Origin: Zetaproteobacteria bacterium
GTDB taxonomy: Bacteria > Pseudomonadota > Zetaproteobacteria > Mariprofundales > J009
Length of the DNA: 43,810 bases
Assembly: GCA_003696765.1 (NCBI GenBank)
Contig: RFFX01000053.1
Coordinates: 1 to 43,810 of the forward strand
Direction: 5' to 3'
The notes under the pieces: model-generated
What the model saw: only the letters and a program-made list of their open reading frames with translations
What the model was told of the DNA's origin: nothing
Databases searched by the model: none
Translations under genes and position numbers: made by a program
Part shown: positions 26,371 through 35,048 of the stretch, in pieces
Position numbering within the stretch: position 1 is the stretch's first letter
Layout of the letters: each line of letters begins with the position of its first letter

Positions 26371-28338
26371 CTAGATCACCCGTTCGTTGCCGCCGTCGAC
26401 CGGCACCTGTGCGCCGGTGGTGGCGCGGAAGGTATCGCCGGCCATGGCGGTGATCATGCGTGCCACATCGCGGCTGGTCACCTCGCAGCGCAGCAGGTTG
26501 TTGCGTTTGTACTGCTCCACGGTCAGCCCGTATCTGGCGGCCCGGTCGGCCAGCAGCGCCTCGCTCCAGAGGGCGGTGTCGAAGACTCCGTTGGGGTGGA
26601 CGGTGTTCACCCGGATGCCGGCAGCCCCCAGCTCGAGCGCGGCCACCCGCGCCAGCTGGGTCAGCCCCGCCTTGGCCACCGAGTAGGCTGCGGCACCCGG
26701 GCCCGGCGCCGGCACGTTCTTCGAGCCGTTGATGATCACCGCCGGCGCGACGCCCAGCTTGAGGAAGGGGGCGGCGGCGGTGAGCAGCCACTGATGGCTG
26801 GTCAGGTTGAGCGTCAAGCTCTGTTGCCACGCGGCGGCATCCATCGCCTCGATGGGGGAGGAGGGGGGGAACACCCCGGCGTTGGAGACGACGATGTCCA
26901 GCCCGCCGAAGCGGCGTACAGAGCGCTCCACCGCCTCGACCACCTGCCGGCGGTCGGTCATGTCGCAGCAGATCGCCTCCACCCCGGGGTCGCCGCCCAG
27001 GGCGTCGAGCCCGGCCCGATCGACGTCCAACGCCGCCACCGCCGCGCCGGAGGCGCGCAGCGCCTCCACCGTCGCCTTGCCGATGCCGCTGGCCGCCCCG
27101 GTGACCAGCGCGATCCGCCCGGCCAGCTCCGGCTTGTTGCCGCCACGGGCCAGCTTGGCCTGCTCCAGCTCCCAGTATTCGACGGCAAAGAGCTCCGCCT
27201 CGCCCAGCGCCTGCCAGCCGCCGAGCTGTTCGGCGCGGTCGATCGCCACCACGGTGTGGCGGACGATGTCGTCGACGATGGTTGCCTCCTGCGGCGATCC
27301 GCCGAAGGCGATGGTGCCCACCCCCGGCCAGACGGCCCAGCACGGGGCGGGGTTGAGCATCGTCTCCCCGCGGTGGTGGCGGGCGAAGTAGTCGCGGTAG
27401 TCCTCGGCGTAGGCGGTGATGGCCGCGGCGGCATCGCCCTGCAGCACCACCGGTGTCCGCTTGGTGCGGATGATGTGGTCGGGGGTGAGCGGGCCGCGGG
27501 CGGTGATCTGCGCCACATCGGGGCGGTCGGCGAAGGGGCGGGTGGTGGTGTTGCACAGCGCGATGGTGCCTGTACCGCGCAGGTCGGCCACCTGCTTGCG
27601 GATGGCGGCAAGGGCCAGCGGATCGGGCCGGCCGGTCGGCTGTGTGGCGATGGCCCGGGCGGTGGTGCGCGCCCCCAGCCACTGTTCGGCGGTGCTGACC
27701 GCGTCGATCATGCGGCGGTAGCTGGCCTCGGCGTCGTCGGCGAAGGTGAAGATGCCGTGCTGAAACAGGATGATCCCCTCGATCCCACCCCAGTCGAGCT
27801 CCCGGCTGACGGCAAAGACCTGCCGGGCCAGGTCGAAGCCGGGCATGACATAGGGCAACAGCAGCATCCGCCCTCCGTAGAGCTCGCGGAGGGCCGCTTC
27901 GCCGTCGGGAGTATGGCAGATGGTCACCACCGCGTCGGCATGGGTGTGGTCGACGAAGCGGTAGGGGATGATGGCGTGCAGGATCGCCTCCACCGACGGG
28001 TTGGGCGCGGTCGGATCGAGCATCGCCGCCCGCTGGTGGCGCACCATGGCGCGGTCGGAGAGCTCGGGCAGCTCGGCCATGCGCTGGAGCGTTTTCAGCC
28101 GCACCGGCGCGAAGCCGGCCTTCTCGATGGTGGCCAGATCCCAGCCGCTCCCCTTGACCCACAGCGTCTCCACCGGGTCGCCGAAGAGGTCGTGCTCGGT
28201 GGTCTTGACCGAGGTGTTGCCGCCGCCGTGCAGCACCAGCGACGGCTCGGCGCCGAGCAGGCGCGAGCTGTAGACGCGCAGGGCGAGGGGATCGTCGGCC
28301 AGCGCCGCCGCGCGCGCCGCATCCCAGCGGTTGATCAT
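26371..28338 (-). CDS. Bifunctional class II aldolase / short-chain dehydrogenase
   Basis: 655 aa from ATG 28338, overlapping the hemE stop (ATGA). Residues about 1-410 are a class II aldolase/adducin domain ([12 protein letters not shown]; zinc-ligand region [20 protein letters not shown]). Residues about 420-655 are a short-chain dehydrogenase with the cofactor motif [18 protein letters not shown], the VSNAGVF strand and the active-site [16 protein letters not shown]. This fusion matches the YuxG/RhaD-type rhamnulose-1-phosphate aldolase/dehydrogenase family. Tight coupling to hemE and absence of other sugar genes make a catabolic rhamnose role uncertain. The natural substrate is unknown. 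Confidence 0.87.
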   Translation of the reverse strand: MINRWDAARAAALADDPLALRVYSSRLLGAEPSLVLHGGGNTSVKTTEHDLFGDPVETLWVKGSGWDLATIEKAGFAPVRLKTLQRMAELPELSDRAMVRHQRAAMLDPTAPNPSVEAILHAIIPYRFVDHTHADAVVTICHTPDGEAALRELYGGRMLLLPYVMPGFDLARQVFAVSRELDWGGIEGIILFQHGIFTFADDAEASYRRMIDAVSTAEQWLGARTTARAIATQPTGRPDPLALAAIRKQVADLRGTGTIALCNTTTRPFADRPDVAQITARGPLTPDHIIRTKRTPVVLQGDAAAAITAYAEDYRDYFARHHRGETMLNPAPCWAVWPGVGTIAFGGSPQEATIVDDIVRHTVVAIDRAEQLGGWQALGEAELFAVEYWELEQAKLARGGNKPELAGRIALVTGAASGIGKATVEALRASGAAVAALDVDRAGLDALGGDPGVEAICCDMTDRRQVVEAVERSVRRFGGLDIVVSNAGVFPPSSPIEAMDAAAWQQSLTLNLTSHQWLLTAAAPFLKLGVAPAVIINGSKNVPAPGPGAAAYSVAKAGLTQLARVAALELGAAGIRVNTVHPNGVFDTALWSEALLADRAARYGLTVEQYKRNNLLRCEVTSRDVARMITAMAGDTFRATTGAQVPVDGGNERVI

Positions 28339-29423
28339 GCACAGGCCCCCTGATCGCCCCCCTGATGGAAGCGCGGTGACTCCTCCTTGACCGCCTGAAT
28401 GAAGGCGCGGGCGTGGTCGACCGGCACATCGGGGGTGATGCCGTGGCCGAGGTTGAAGATGTGGCCGCCGCCCGGGCCGAAGCGCTCGAGGATGTCGCGC
28501 ACCTCCGCCCGGATCCGCTCCGGCGTGGCGTAGAGCATGCAGGGGTCCATGTTGCCCTGCAGCGCCACCCGGTCGCCGATGCGCGCCCGGGCGGCGTCGA
28601 TGTCGATGGTCCAGTCGAGCCCGACCACATCGCAGCCGGTGGCGGCGATCTGCTCCAGCCAGCCCATTCCCCCCTTGGTGTAGAGGATCACCGGCACCCG
28701 GCGCCCGTCGTGCTCGCGGGTCAGGCGATCGAGGATGCGCTGCATGTAGTCGAGCGAGAAGGCGCGGTAGTCGCGCGTGGTCAGCACGCCGCCCCAGGTG
28801 TCGAAGATCTGTACCGCCTGCACGCCGCTGGCGATCTGGGCGTTGAGGTAGTCGGCCACCGCATCGGCCAGCTTCTCCAGCAGCCGGTGGAGCGCGCGCG
28901 GATGGTTGAACATCATCTTCTTGATGACGGAGAAGTTCTTGCTGCCGCCGCCCTCGACCGCGTAGGTGGCCAGCGTCCACGGGCTGCCGGAGAAGCCGAT
29001 CAGCGGCACGCGGCCGGCCAGCGCCCGCCGGATGCGGCCGATCGCCTCCATCACATAGCCCAGCTCATCGTTGGGGTCGGGCCGGGCGAGTGCGTCGATG
29101 TCCGCCTCGGTGCGGATCGGCTGCGGGAAGCGCGGCCCCTCGCCGGCGGTGAAGACGAGCTCCATCCCCATCGCCTCGGGCACCACCAGGATGTCGGAGA
29201 AGAGGATGGCGGCGTCGACCCCGACCAGATCGACCGGCTGCAGCGTCACTTCGCAGGCCAGATCCGGGCTCTTGCACAGGGTGAGGAAGTCGCCGGCGCG
29301 GGCGCGGGTGGCGCGGTATTCCGGCAGGTAACGGCCGGCCTGGCGCATCATCCACACCGGGGTGCGTTCGGTCGGCTGGCGCAGGCAGGCGCGCAGAAAG
29401 AGGTCGTTGTGCAGGGAGGTCAT
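28335..29423 (-). CDS. hemE: Uroporphyrinogen decarboxylase
   Basis: 362 aa. ATG 29423 is preferred because it gives the conserved N-terminus ([19 protein letters not shown]) and GGGAGG is close; an upstream ATG at 29468 adds 15 unlikely residues. Motifs: [16 protein letters not shown] (catalytic Arg region), [14 protein letters not shown], and [26 protein letters not shown] and NLGHGI are also present. It decarboxylates the four acetate side chains of uroporphyrinogen III in heme synthesis. hemD and hemB lie about 2.5 kb away on the other strand. Confidence 0.97.
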   Translation of the reverse strand: MTSLHNDLFLRACLRQPTERTPVWMMRQAGRYLPEYRATRARAGDFLTLCKSPDLACEVTLQPVDLVGVDAAILFSDILVVPEAMGMELVFTAGEGPRFPQPIRTEADIDALARPDPNDELGYVMEAIGRIRRALAGRVPLIGFSGSPWTLATYAVEGGGSKNFSVIKKMMFNHPRALHRLLEKLADAVADYLNAQIASGVQAVQIFDTWGGVLTTRDYRAFSLDYMQRILDRLTREHDGRRVPVILYTKGGMGWLEQIAATGCDVVGLDWTIDIDAARARIGDRVALQGNMDPCMLYATPERIRAEVRDILERFGPGGGHIFNLGHGITPDVPVDHARAFIQAVKEESPRFHQGGDQGACA

Positions 29424-29556
29424 GCGGGCTCCGGAATCGGTGACGGTGGACGGCAGGCTATGACCCACCGCCGAAAAGTCATCCGCCGCCGGCGGCCCAT
29501 GCGCCCCCGCTTCGGCGCGCCGGGGGGAGGAGGCCGCCGCGACGCGCGACGGCCGG
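29424..29556 (-). other. recQ/hemE spacer
   Basis: 133 nt containing very GC-rich inverted stretches (CCGCCGGCGG type) and, on the minus strand, GACTTTTCGGCGGTGGGTC. The last vaguely resembles the 3' arm and tail of hairpin E but has no matching 5' arm or GGA loop. No gene, and no confident terminator or promoter. Confidence 0.35.
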
Positions 29557-31722
29557 TCAGGAGACGCCGAGCGCCTCGCGCCAGGCCAACAGCAGCCGGA
29601 ACTCTTCGGTGGTCAGCTCCACCGACAGGTCGCGCTTGATCTCGCTGAGCGATGCGTAGGGATCGGCGTCGTCGAGCTCGATCATCAACGAGTCGAACGC
29701 CGGGCCGATCAGCGCCGGCACGTCGATGTAGTGGCCGGCGCGCACCAGCGCGATGAAGTGCTTCATCACCGTGGTGGTGCTGATGTTCTGCATGTTGGCG
29801 ATCTCTTCGACCGAGTGGCCCGCCTTGTACAGCGTCCAGGTGAAGGCCTGGGCGTCGGTCGCCGGCGGCCCCTTGGCCAGCAGCACCGGCGCGCCATCCT
29901 CGCCGGACTCCTCCTCCTGCGCCTTCTGCTCGGCGTGGCTCTTCAACACCTCGGCGAAGGCCTCGCCGTAGGCCTCGAGCTTGTATTTGCCCATGCCGCT
30001 GATCGAGGCGAGGTCGGAGACGTCGTGGATCTCCTCGATCTGGCTCATCTCGGAGAGGGCGACGTCGCTGATCAGCACGTGGGGGGCGACATCCTCCTCT
30101 TCGGCCAGCTTGTCGCGCATCTCGACCAGCTTGCGGAAGAGGTGGTCGTCGCGGTTACGGGAGAAGCGCTTGAGCTTGCGCCGCATCATCGGCTGGTACT
30201 TGGCCAGGGTGATGCGCGCACCGCCGGCCAGGTCGGCGGCCCGCTCGGTCGGCAACAGCGCCGACTTGTTGCTCACGTCCTGCTGGAAGTAGCCGCGGTG
30301 GATCAGCTGGCGGATGATCGAGGTCCACTCGTCGCCGTTGATCTCCTTCCCCTTGCCGAAGGAGGGGATCTTGTGGTGGCCGCGGTTCTTGATCCGGGCG
30401 TGGCCGTTGCCCCGCAGCACGTCGACCACGTAGCCGACGCTGTAGCCGCCGCCGAGTTCGCGCACGCAGTCGTGCACCAGTCGGGCCAGGTCGGTGGCGT
30501 CGTAGGTCTCCGGAGGGTCGAGGCAGATGTCGCAGTTGTTGCAGTCCTCCTCCAGCTCCTCGCCGAAGTAGCCGAGCAACACCCGGCGGCGGCAGGTCAG
30601 CCCCTCGGAGAGGGCGATCATGCTGTTGAGCTTGTGGATCTCCACCTGTCGCTGATGGGGGTCCTCCACGTTGTCGATCAGCCGCCGCACCAGGTTGACG
30701 TCGCCCGACCCGTAGAGCATCAAGGCCTCCGACTCCAGCCCGTCACGGCCGGCGCGGCCGGTCTCCTGGTAGTAGCTCTCGATCGACTTGGGTAGATCGT
30801 GGTGGATGACGAAGCGGACGTTGGGCTTGTCCACCCCCATGCCGAAGGCGATGGTGGCGACGATCACCTGCACGTGGTCGCGCAGGAAATCGTCCTGCAC
30901 CTTCTCGCGTACCCGCGCCGGCATGCCGGCGTGGTAGGCGGCCGCCCGGATGCCGTGGCGCTGCAGGTTGACCGCCAGATCCTCCACCCGCTTGCGCGAC
31001 AGGCAGTAGATGATGCCCGAGGCGTTCTTCCAGTCCTCGAGGAACTGCAGGATCTGGGTCAGCGGCTGCCGCTTCTCGGCGATGAGGTAACGGATGTTGG
31101 GACGATCGAAGCTGGAGATGTAGCGTCGCGCCCGGGTCAGGCCGAGGCATTTGGCGATGTCCTCGCGGGTCTGCATGTCGGCGGTGGCGGTCAGCGCCAG
31201 CATCGGCACCTTGGGGAAGAGCTTGCGCAGCTCCCCCAGCCGCACATATTCCGGCCGAAAGTCGTGGCCCCACTGCGAGACGCAGTGGGCCTCGTCGATG
31301 GCGAAGAGGGCCACCTTGACCTGCTCCAGCCGCTTGAGGAAGCTCTTGGTCAGGAGCCGCTCCGGCGCCACGTAGAGCAGGTCGAGCTCGCCGCTCTCGA
31401 AGCGCTGCAACACCTCCCGCGCTTCGGCCGATTTGAGCGAGGAGTTGTAGTAGGCTGCCTTGACCCCGCAGCGGGTCAGGGCGTCGACCTGATCCTTCAT
31501 CAGCGAGATGAGCGGCGAGACCACGATGCCGGTCCCCTCACGCATGATCGAGGGGATCTGGTAGCAGAGGGACTTGCCGCCGCCGGTCGGCATCAGCACG
31601 AAGGCGTCGCGGCCGTCGAGCAACGAGAAGATCACCTCGTCCTGCATCGGGCGAAACTCGGCGTAGCCGAAGATGTCGTTGAGGATCTGTTTTGCCTGTC
31701 GCTGTTTCGTCTTGCTTGCCAT
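29557..31722 (-). CDS. recQ: ATP-dependent DNA helicase RecQ
   Basis: 721 aa from ATG 31722. Superfamily 2 motifs: Walker [34 protein letters not shown], and [20 protein letters not shown]. The zinc-binding cysteines are in [20 protein letters not shown] and CDIC. A winged-helix RQC region and an HRDC domain ([20 protein letters not shown]) follow. The last 120 residues extend beyond the usual end with a helix-turn-helix-like element ([20 protein letters not shown]), seen in longer RecQ forms. It acts in recombination and replication-fork repair. The first gene of the minus-strand run, divergent from hemD. Confidence 0.96.
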   Translation of the reverse strand: MASKTKQRQAKQILNDIFGYAEFRPMQDEVIFSLLDGRDAFVLMPTGGGKSLCYQIPSIMREGTGIVVSPLISLMKDQVDALTRCGVKAAYYNSSLKSAEAREVLQRFESGELDLLYVAPERLLTKSFLKRLEQVKVALFAIDEAHCVSQWGHDFRPEYVRLGELRKLFPKVPMLALTATADMQTREDIAKCLGLTRARRYISSFDRPNIRYLIAEKRQPLTQILQFLEDWKNASGIIYCLSRKRVEDLAVNLQRHGIRAAAYHAGMPARVREKVQDDFLRDHVQVIVATIAFGMGVDKPNVRFVIHHDLPKSIESYYQETGRAGRDGLESEALMLYGSGDVNLVRRLIDNVEDPHQRQVEIHKLNSMIALSEGLTCRRRVLLGYFGEELEEDCNNCDICLDPPETYDATDLARLVHDCVRELGGGYSVGYVVDVLRGNGHARIKNRGHHKIPSFGKGKEINGDEWTSIIRQLIHRGYFQQDVSNKSALLPTERAADLAGGARITLAKYQPMMRRKLKRFSRNRDDHLFRKLVEMRDKLAEEEDVAPHVLISDVALSEMSQIEEIHDVSDLASISGMGKYKLEAYGEAFAEVLKSHAEQKAQEEESGEDGAPVLLAKGPPATDAQAFTWTLYKAGHSVEEIANMQNISTTTVMKHFIALVRAGHYIDVPALIGPAFDSLMIELDDADPYASLSEIKRDLSVELTTEEFRLLLAWREALGVS

Positions 31723-31757
31723 GGAGCGTAGTCTCTTCAGATCGGTGTCGTTGGTAT

Positions 31758-31820
31758 CGCAAAGGGTCCGTCCGTGGATGATTTGCGATGGAAGTCAGAT
31801 CCGGCTTCTTGCGAAGCCGT
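31758..31820 (-). repeat. Modular intergenic element, copy 6, only hairpins A and E
   Basis: In the recQ/hemD divergent region, minus orientation. A: CGGCTTC (31802-31808) with GAAGCCG (31813-31819), loop TTGC. E: arms 31758-31768 and 31776-31786, paired at the base (GCAAA) and at the tip (TCC/GGA), with minus-strand loop ACGGAC. B, C and D are absent. Unlike other copies it ends 35 nt before the recQ ATG, with no conserved tail. Confidence 0.7.
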
Positions 31821-31860
31821 CGTAAGTATCCATCATGGCCCGTCGCGGCGGCGGTGGCAA

Positions 31861-31886
31861 CCCCCTCCACGGCTCGGTGGCGGGGG
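31861..31886 (+). other. GC-rich hairpin in the hemD leader
   Basis: CCCCC-T-CCAC (31861-31870) can pair with GTGG-C-GGGGG (31877-31886), leaving a six-base loop. There is no following T-run. It lies just before the GGAGGT ribosome-binding site at 31891-31896 and may be part of a hemD leader structure. Confidence 0.4.
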
Positions 31887-31902
31887 CGATGGAGGTAACC
31901 TA

Positions 31903-31923
31903 TTGATTCTTCCCGTTTCATGA
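31903..31923 (+). other. Possible six-codon leader frame coupled to hemD
   Basis: GGAGGT (31891-31896) lies 6 nt before TTG 31903, which opens the frame M-I-L-P-V-S and then TGA. That TGA overlaps the hemD ATG as ATGA (31920-31923). hemD itself has no Shine-Dalgarno sequence at proper spacing, so it may be translated by re-initiation from this mini-frame. The evidence is spacing only. Confidence 0.35.
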
Positions 31924-32726
31924 CCGAGCCGGAGGGGCGGGACGCGGCGGTTGTGGCGCGCCTCGCCGGGCGTGTCGTGCTGGTCACCCGGGCGGCGGGA
32001 CAGGCGGCGGCGACGGTGCGCGCCGTCGAGCGGCGCGGCGGACGGGCGCTCTGTCTGCCCTGTTTGGAGCTGCGCTTCGACGCGGAGGAGGCGGCGCGTG
32101 CGCTGGCGGCGCTGCGCTCCGGACCGGAGGTGCCGCTGTTGATCACCAGCAGCAACGGGGTGGCGAGCCTGCGCGCACATGCCTCCGATGCGGAGCTTGC
32201 GCGGCTGCTGGCCGGGCGGCCGCTCTTCGCCGTCGGCCGCAAGAGCGCGGCCGCCCTGCAGGCGCTGGGGCTGCGCGACTGCATCGTCCCGGAGGTGACC
32301 TCTCAGCTGGGGATGGCCGACTACTGGTCGCGCCACGGCTGGCCTACGCGGTTGATCTTCGTGCGGGCCGCACACGGTCGCGACGATCTGCCGCCGCTGC
32401 TGGCCGCCCACGGCTGCCGCTGCAGCCTCTTTGCCTGCTACGACAGCGTGGTGCCGGAGGGGGCGCCACCGTCGGAGGTGCTCGAGGCGCTCGACGAGGG
32501 CAGGGTGGACGCGGTGCTTCTGGGCAGCGGCGCCACCGCGCGCGGGCTGGTCTCCCGCGTGGGGATCGCGCGGGCACGTCGGCCGGTGGCCGTGGCGATC
32601 AGCGACCGGGTGGCCAGGGAGGCGGCGGAACTCGGTCTGCGCGTGCAGGTCGTGGCGCCGACGGCTAGCTTTGATGCCATGCTCGATGCGCTCGCGCGCC
32701 ACCTCGATGGAGCCACATCGGCATGA
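31920..32726 (+). CDS. hemD: Uroporphyrinogen-III synthase
   Basis: 268 aa from ATG 31920. The weakly conserved HemD fold is recognisable: LAGRVVLVTRAAGQAAATV at the start, LLITSSNGVASLRAH, GRPLFAVGRKSAAALQALG, and a C-terminal DAVLLGSGATARGLVSRV with RRPVAVAISDRVAREAAELG. It cyclises hydroxymethylbilane with ring D inversion. It is followed by hemB, hemX and hemY, a classical tetrapyrrole arrangement, but hemC, its usual upstream neighbour, is missing here. Its stop is the first triplet of a palindromic element. Confidence 0.88.
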   Translation: MTEPEGRDAAVVARLAGRVVLVTRAAGQAAATVRAVERRGGRALCLPCLELRFDAEEAARALAALRSGPEVPLLITSSNGVASLRAHASDAELARLLAGRPLFAVGRKSAAALQALGLRDCIVPEVTSQLGMADYWSRHGWPTRLIFVRAAHGRDDLPPLLAAHGCRCSLFACYDSVVPEGAPPSEVLEALDEGRVDAVLLGSGATARGLVSRVGIARARRPVAVAISDRVAREAAELGLRVQVVAPTASFDAMLDALARHLDGATSA

Positions 32727-32820
32727 CGGTTGCGCCGGCATCCGCGGCCAGGAGGGCCGCGCTCCATGATTCCCGTCATGCAAAAAGTCCATGGAGGGAC
32801 TTTTTGCGGTGAGATCAGTC
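32723..32820 (+). repeat. Modular intergenic element, copy 7 (hemD/hemB), shortened
   Basis: Hairpin A is short (TGACGG with CCGGCA, 32724-32740) and contains the hemD stop. Hairpin B: CGCGGCC/GGCCGCG (32743-32761), loop AGGAG. A small CATGA/TCATG stem replaces C and D. Hairpin E: GCAAAAAGTCC (32780-32790) with GGACTTTTTGC (32797-32807), loop ATGGAG. The 13-nt tail ends at the hemB ATG. ATGAC flanks the element on both sides (32723 and 32821), like a target duplication. Confidence 0.88.
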
Positions 32821-33804
32821 ATGACACTACCCACCCTTCCGCTGCGCATGCGCCGCATGCGTGCCAGCGCGGCGCTCCGCGCCATGGTGCGAGAGACCCT
32901 GCTCTCCCCGCAGGATCTGATCTATCCGATCTTCGTCGACGAGACCATCGACCGGCCCCGGCCGGTGGAGAGCATGCCGGGTGTCTCCCGGCTGCCGCTC
33001 TCCTCGGTGGCGGCGGTCGCCCGCCAGACTGCGGCGCTGGGGATTCCGGGGCTGATGCTCTTCGGCATCCCGGCGCGCAAGGATGCCGTCGGCAGCTCCG
33101 GCTGGGATGCCGACGGCATCGTGCAACGGGCCATCGCCGAGGCGAAGGATGCGGCACCGGAGCTGGTCGTGATCCCCGATACCTGCTTCTGCGAGTATAC
33201 CGACCACGGCCACTGCGGCGTGCTCGACGGCGAGCGGCTGCTCAACGACGCCACGCTGAAGAATCTGCAGCTGGAGGCGCTCTCCTACGCCCGTGCCGGC
33301 GCCGACATGATCGCCCCGTCGGGGATGATCGACGGCATGGTGGCGGCGATCCGCAGCGCCCTCGACGAGGAGGGTTTCCAGCAGATTCCGATCATGTCCT
33401 ACGCCGTCAAGTACGCCTCGGCCTGGTATGGTCCGTTCCGCGATGCGGCCGACTCCGCCCCCGGCTTCGGCGACCGCTCCACCTACCAGATGGATCCGGC
33501 CAACGGCCGCGAGGCGATGCGTGAGGCGGCGCTGGATCTGGCCGAGGGGGCGGACATCCTGATGGTCAAGCCGGGGCTGGCTTATCTCGATGTGCTGTGC
33601 CGGCTGCGTGATCGCTTCGACTGCCCGCTGGCCGTGTACAACGTCTCCGGCGAGTACGCCATGATCCGGCAGGCGGCGGCCAACGGCTGGGTGGACGAGC
33701 GGCGGGTGGTGCTGGAGACGATGACCAGCTTCAAGCGGGCCGGCGCCGATCTCATCCTCACCTACTTCGCGCTCGACGTGGCCCGCTGGCTGGGTGACGC
33801 ATGA
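32821..33804 (+). CDS. hemB: Delta-aminolevulinic acid dehydratase (porphobilinogen synthase)
   Basis: 327 aa from ATG 32821; an in-frame ATG at 32791 lies in the loop of element hairpin E and would add ten element-encoded residues. Active-site lysines are in MSYAVKYASAWYG (Lys about 197) and ILMVKPGLAYLD (Lys about 250, Schiff base). The metal-binding loop DTCFCEYTDHGHCG has three Cys (about 122, 124, 132), so it should be a zinc-type enzyme. It condenses two aminolevulinates to porphobilinogen. The stop overlaps hemX (ATGA). Confidence 0.97.
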   Translation: MTLPTLPLRMRRMRASAALRAMVRETLLSPQDLIYPIFVDETIDRPRPVESMPGVSRLPLSSVAAVARQTAALGIPGLMLFGIPARKDAVGSSGWDADGIVQRAIAEAKDAAPELVVIPDTCFCEYTDHGHCGVLDGERLLNDATLKNLQLEALSYARAGADMIAPSGMIDGMVAAIRSALDEEGFQQIPIMSYAVKYASAWYGPFRDAADSAPGFGDRSTYQMDPANGREAMREAALDLAEGADILMVKPGLAYLDVLCRLRDRFDCPLAVYNVSGEYAMIRQAAANGWVDERRVVLETMTSFKRAGADLILTYFALDVARWLGDA

Positions 33805-35048
33805 GCGGCGGCAGCGAGAGCACGGGGCAGCCCGAACAGACGGCGGCGGAGTCCGCTGAGCGCACGGCGCCGCGTGAGGATTCGGCATCGGCGCAGCCGT
33901 CCGAGCGGGAGCGCAAGGCTGTGGATGCCGGCGGTGACGCGCCGGCCGGGACCGGGGACGACGACGGCCGAAACGGGGCGATCGAGCCCGGTCCATCCGG
34001 GGATGATCCGGCTGATCCGGAGGAGTCGCAGGCGCCGCCGCCGCGCCGTGGCGGTGGCCATGGCCTCTCCTGGCTGTTGCTGCTGCTGATCGCCGCTGCC
34101 GCCGCGCTCTTTTTGGTGCCCAACCCGTGGCGGGATCCGGCGCGGCGGCTGTTGGCCGATGCCCGCCACTGGTGGCAGCCGACCATCGAGGGCGAACGGG
34201 CGCAGCCCCCAGTCCGCGCGGAGCAGGAGCCGGCGGCGCACCCGTCGACGGAGTCCGCCGCGGCGCCACGGCCCGCCGCCGGGCCGCAGCCGCCCCATCT
34301 CGTGGCGCCGCCGGCCGGGGAGGCGCCGGCCGCCCCGCCCCGCCCCGAAGTATCCGCCGAGGCGCCGCCGTTGCCCTCGACGCCGGTGGCCACCTCTGCA
34401 GGTCCATCGAACCAGGCGCTGGATGCGCTGCAGCGGCAGATGGAGCGGCTGGCCCGCAGCCAGGAGGCGCTCATCGCCGGGCAGCGGCAGCTGGCCCGCA
34501 CCAGCCTCCGTGAGCAGTTGGCCCTGCTGGTCGCCGCCGCCGGCGATCTGCCGCAGATGGCCCGGCTGTGGCAGGGGATCGCCCGCCTCCCCGGCCTGGA
34601 GGAGGCGCAGCGGGCGCGGGCGCGGCGGCTGGGGGATGAGGCGCAGGCGCTGTTGCACCAGCAGCGGCAGTGGCACGACCGGCTGCAGCGGCTGGCCGAC
34701 CGCCTCCACCACCCGGAGGCGCCCCACCGCATTTCGCTGCAGGGGATTTCGTGGCTGGCCGGCAACCCGATCGCCGCCTGGCTCGACCGTCAGTTCGTGC
34801 TCTACCGCCTGCCGTCGGATGATGCCCGTGCCCGGGAGCGGCTCGCCCGCCGGCTGCGGCGGATGGCGCAGGGCGTCGCCCGCGGCCATTGGCCGGAGGA
34901 GTCGGCCTGGCGGCGGACGCGGCGGCAGCTGGCCCGCTGGCTCGATCCGGATGCGCTCGCCCGGCTGCCCGAGGGGGGCGGGGAGGCCGCCGCCCGGCTG
35001 GCCGCCCTGGAGCGGGAGCAGCAACGCTGGCTGGAGGAGGTGCGCTGA
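33801..35048 (+). CDS. hemX: HemX-like membrane protein of the heme operon
   Basis: 415 aa. A 90-residue acidic, low-complexity N-terminus precedes one membrane helix (LSWLLLLLIAAAAALFLV, about residues 92-109). A Pro/Ala-rich linker follows, then a helical periplasmic domain with coiled coil (ALDALQRQMERLARSQEALI) and the HemX-like TSLREQLALLVAAAGDLPQM. Despite the old methyltransferase name, HemX lacks a SUMT domain; its function is not settled, though it may scaffold heme enzymes. Identity rests on architecture and the hemD-hemB-X-Y order. Confidence 0.78.
   Translation: MSGGSESTGQPEQTAAESAERTAPREDSASAQPSERERKAVDAGGDAPAGTGDDDGRNGAIEPGPSGDDPADPEESQAPPPRRGGGHGLSWLLLLLIAAAAALFLVPNPWRDPARRLLADARHWWQPTIEGERAQPPVRAEQEPAAHPSTESAAAPRPAAGPQPPHLVAPPAGEAPAAPPRPEVSAEAPPLPSTPVATSAGPSNQALDALQRQMERLARSQEALIAGQRQLARTSLREQLALLVAAAGDLPQMARLWQGIARLPGLEEAQRARARRLGDEAQALLHQQRQWHDRLQRLADRLHHPEAPHRISLQGISWLAGNPIAAWLDRQFVLYRLPSDDARARERLARRLRRMAQGVARGHWPEESAWRRTRRQLARWLDPDALARLPEGGGEAAARLAALEREQQRWLEEVR

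Noticed and set aside
29470-29510. Further degenerate element copy upstream of hemE
   Set aside because: Only a GACTTTT...GCGGTG resemblance on the minus strand; no 5' arm or GGA loop.
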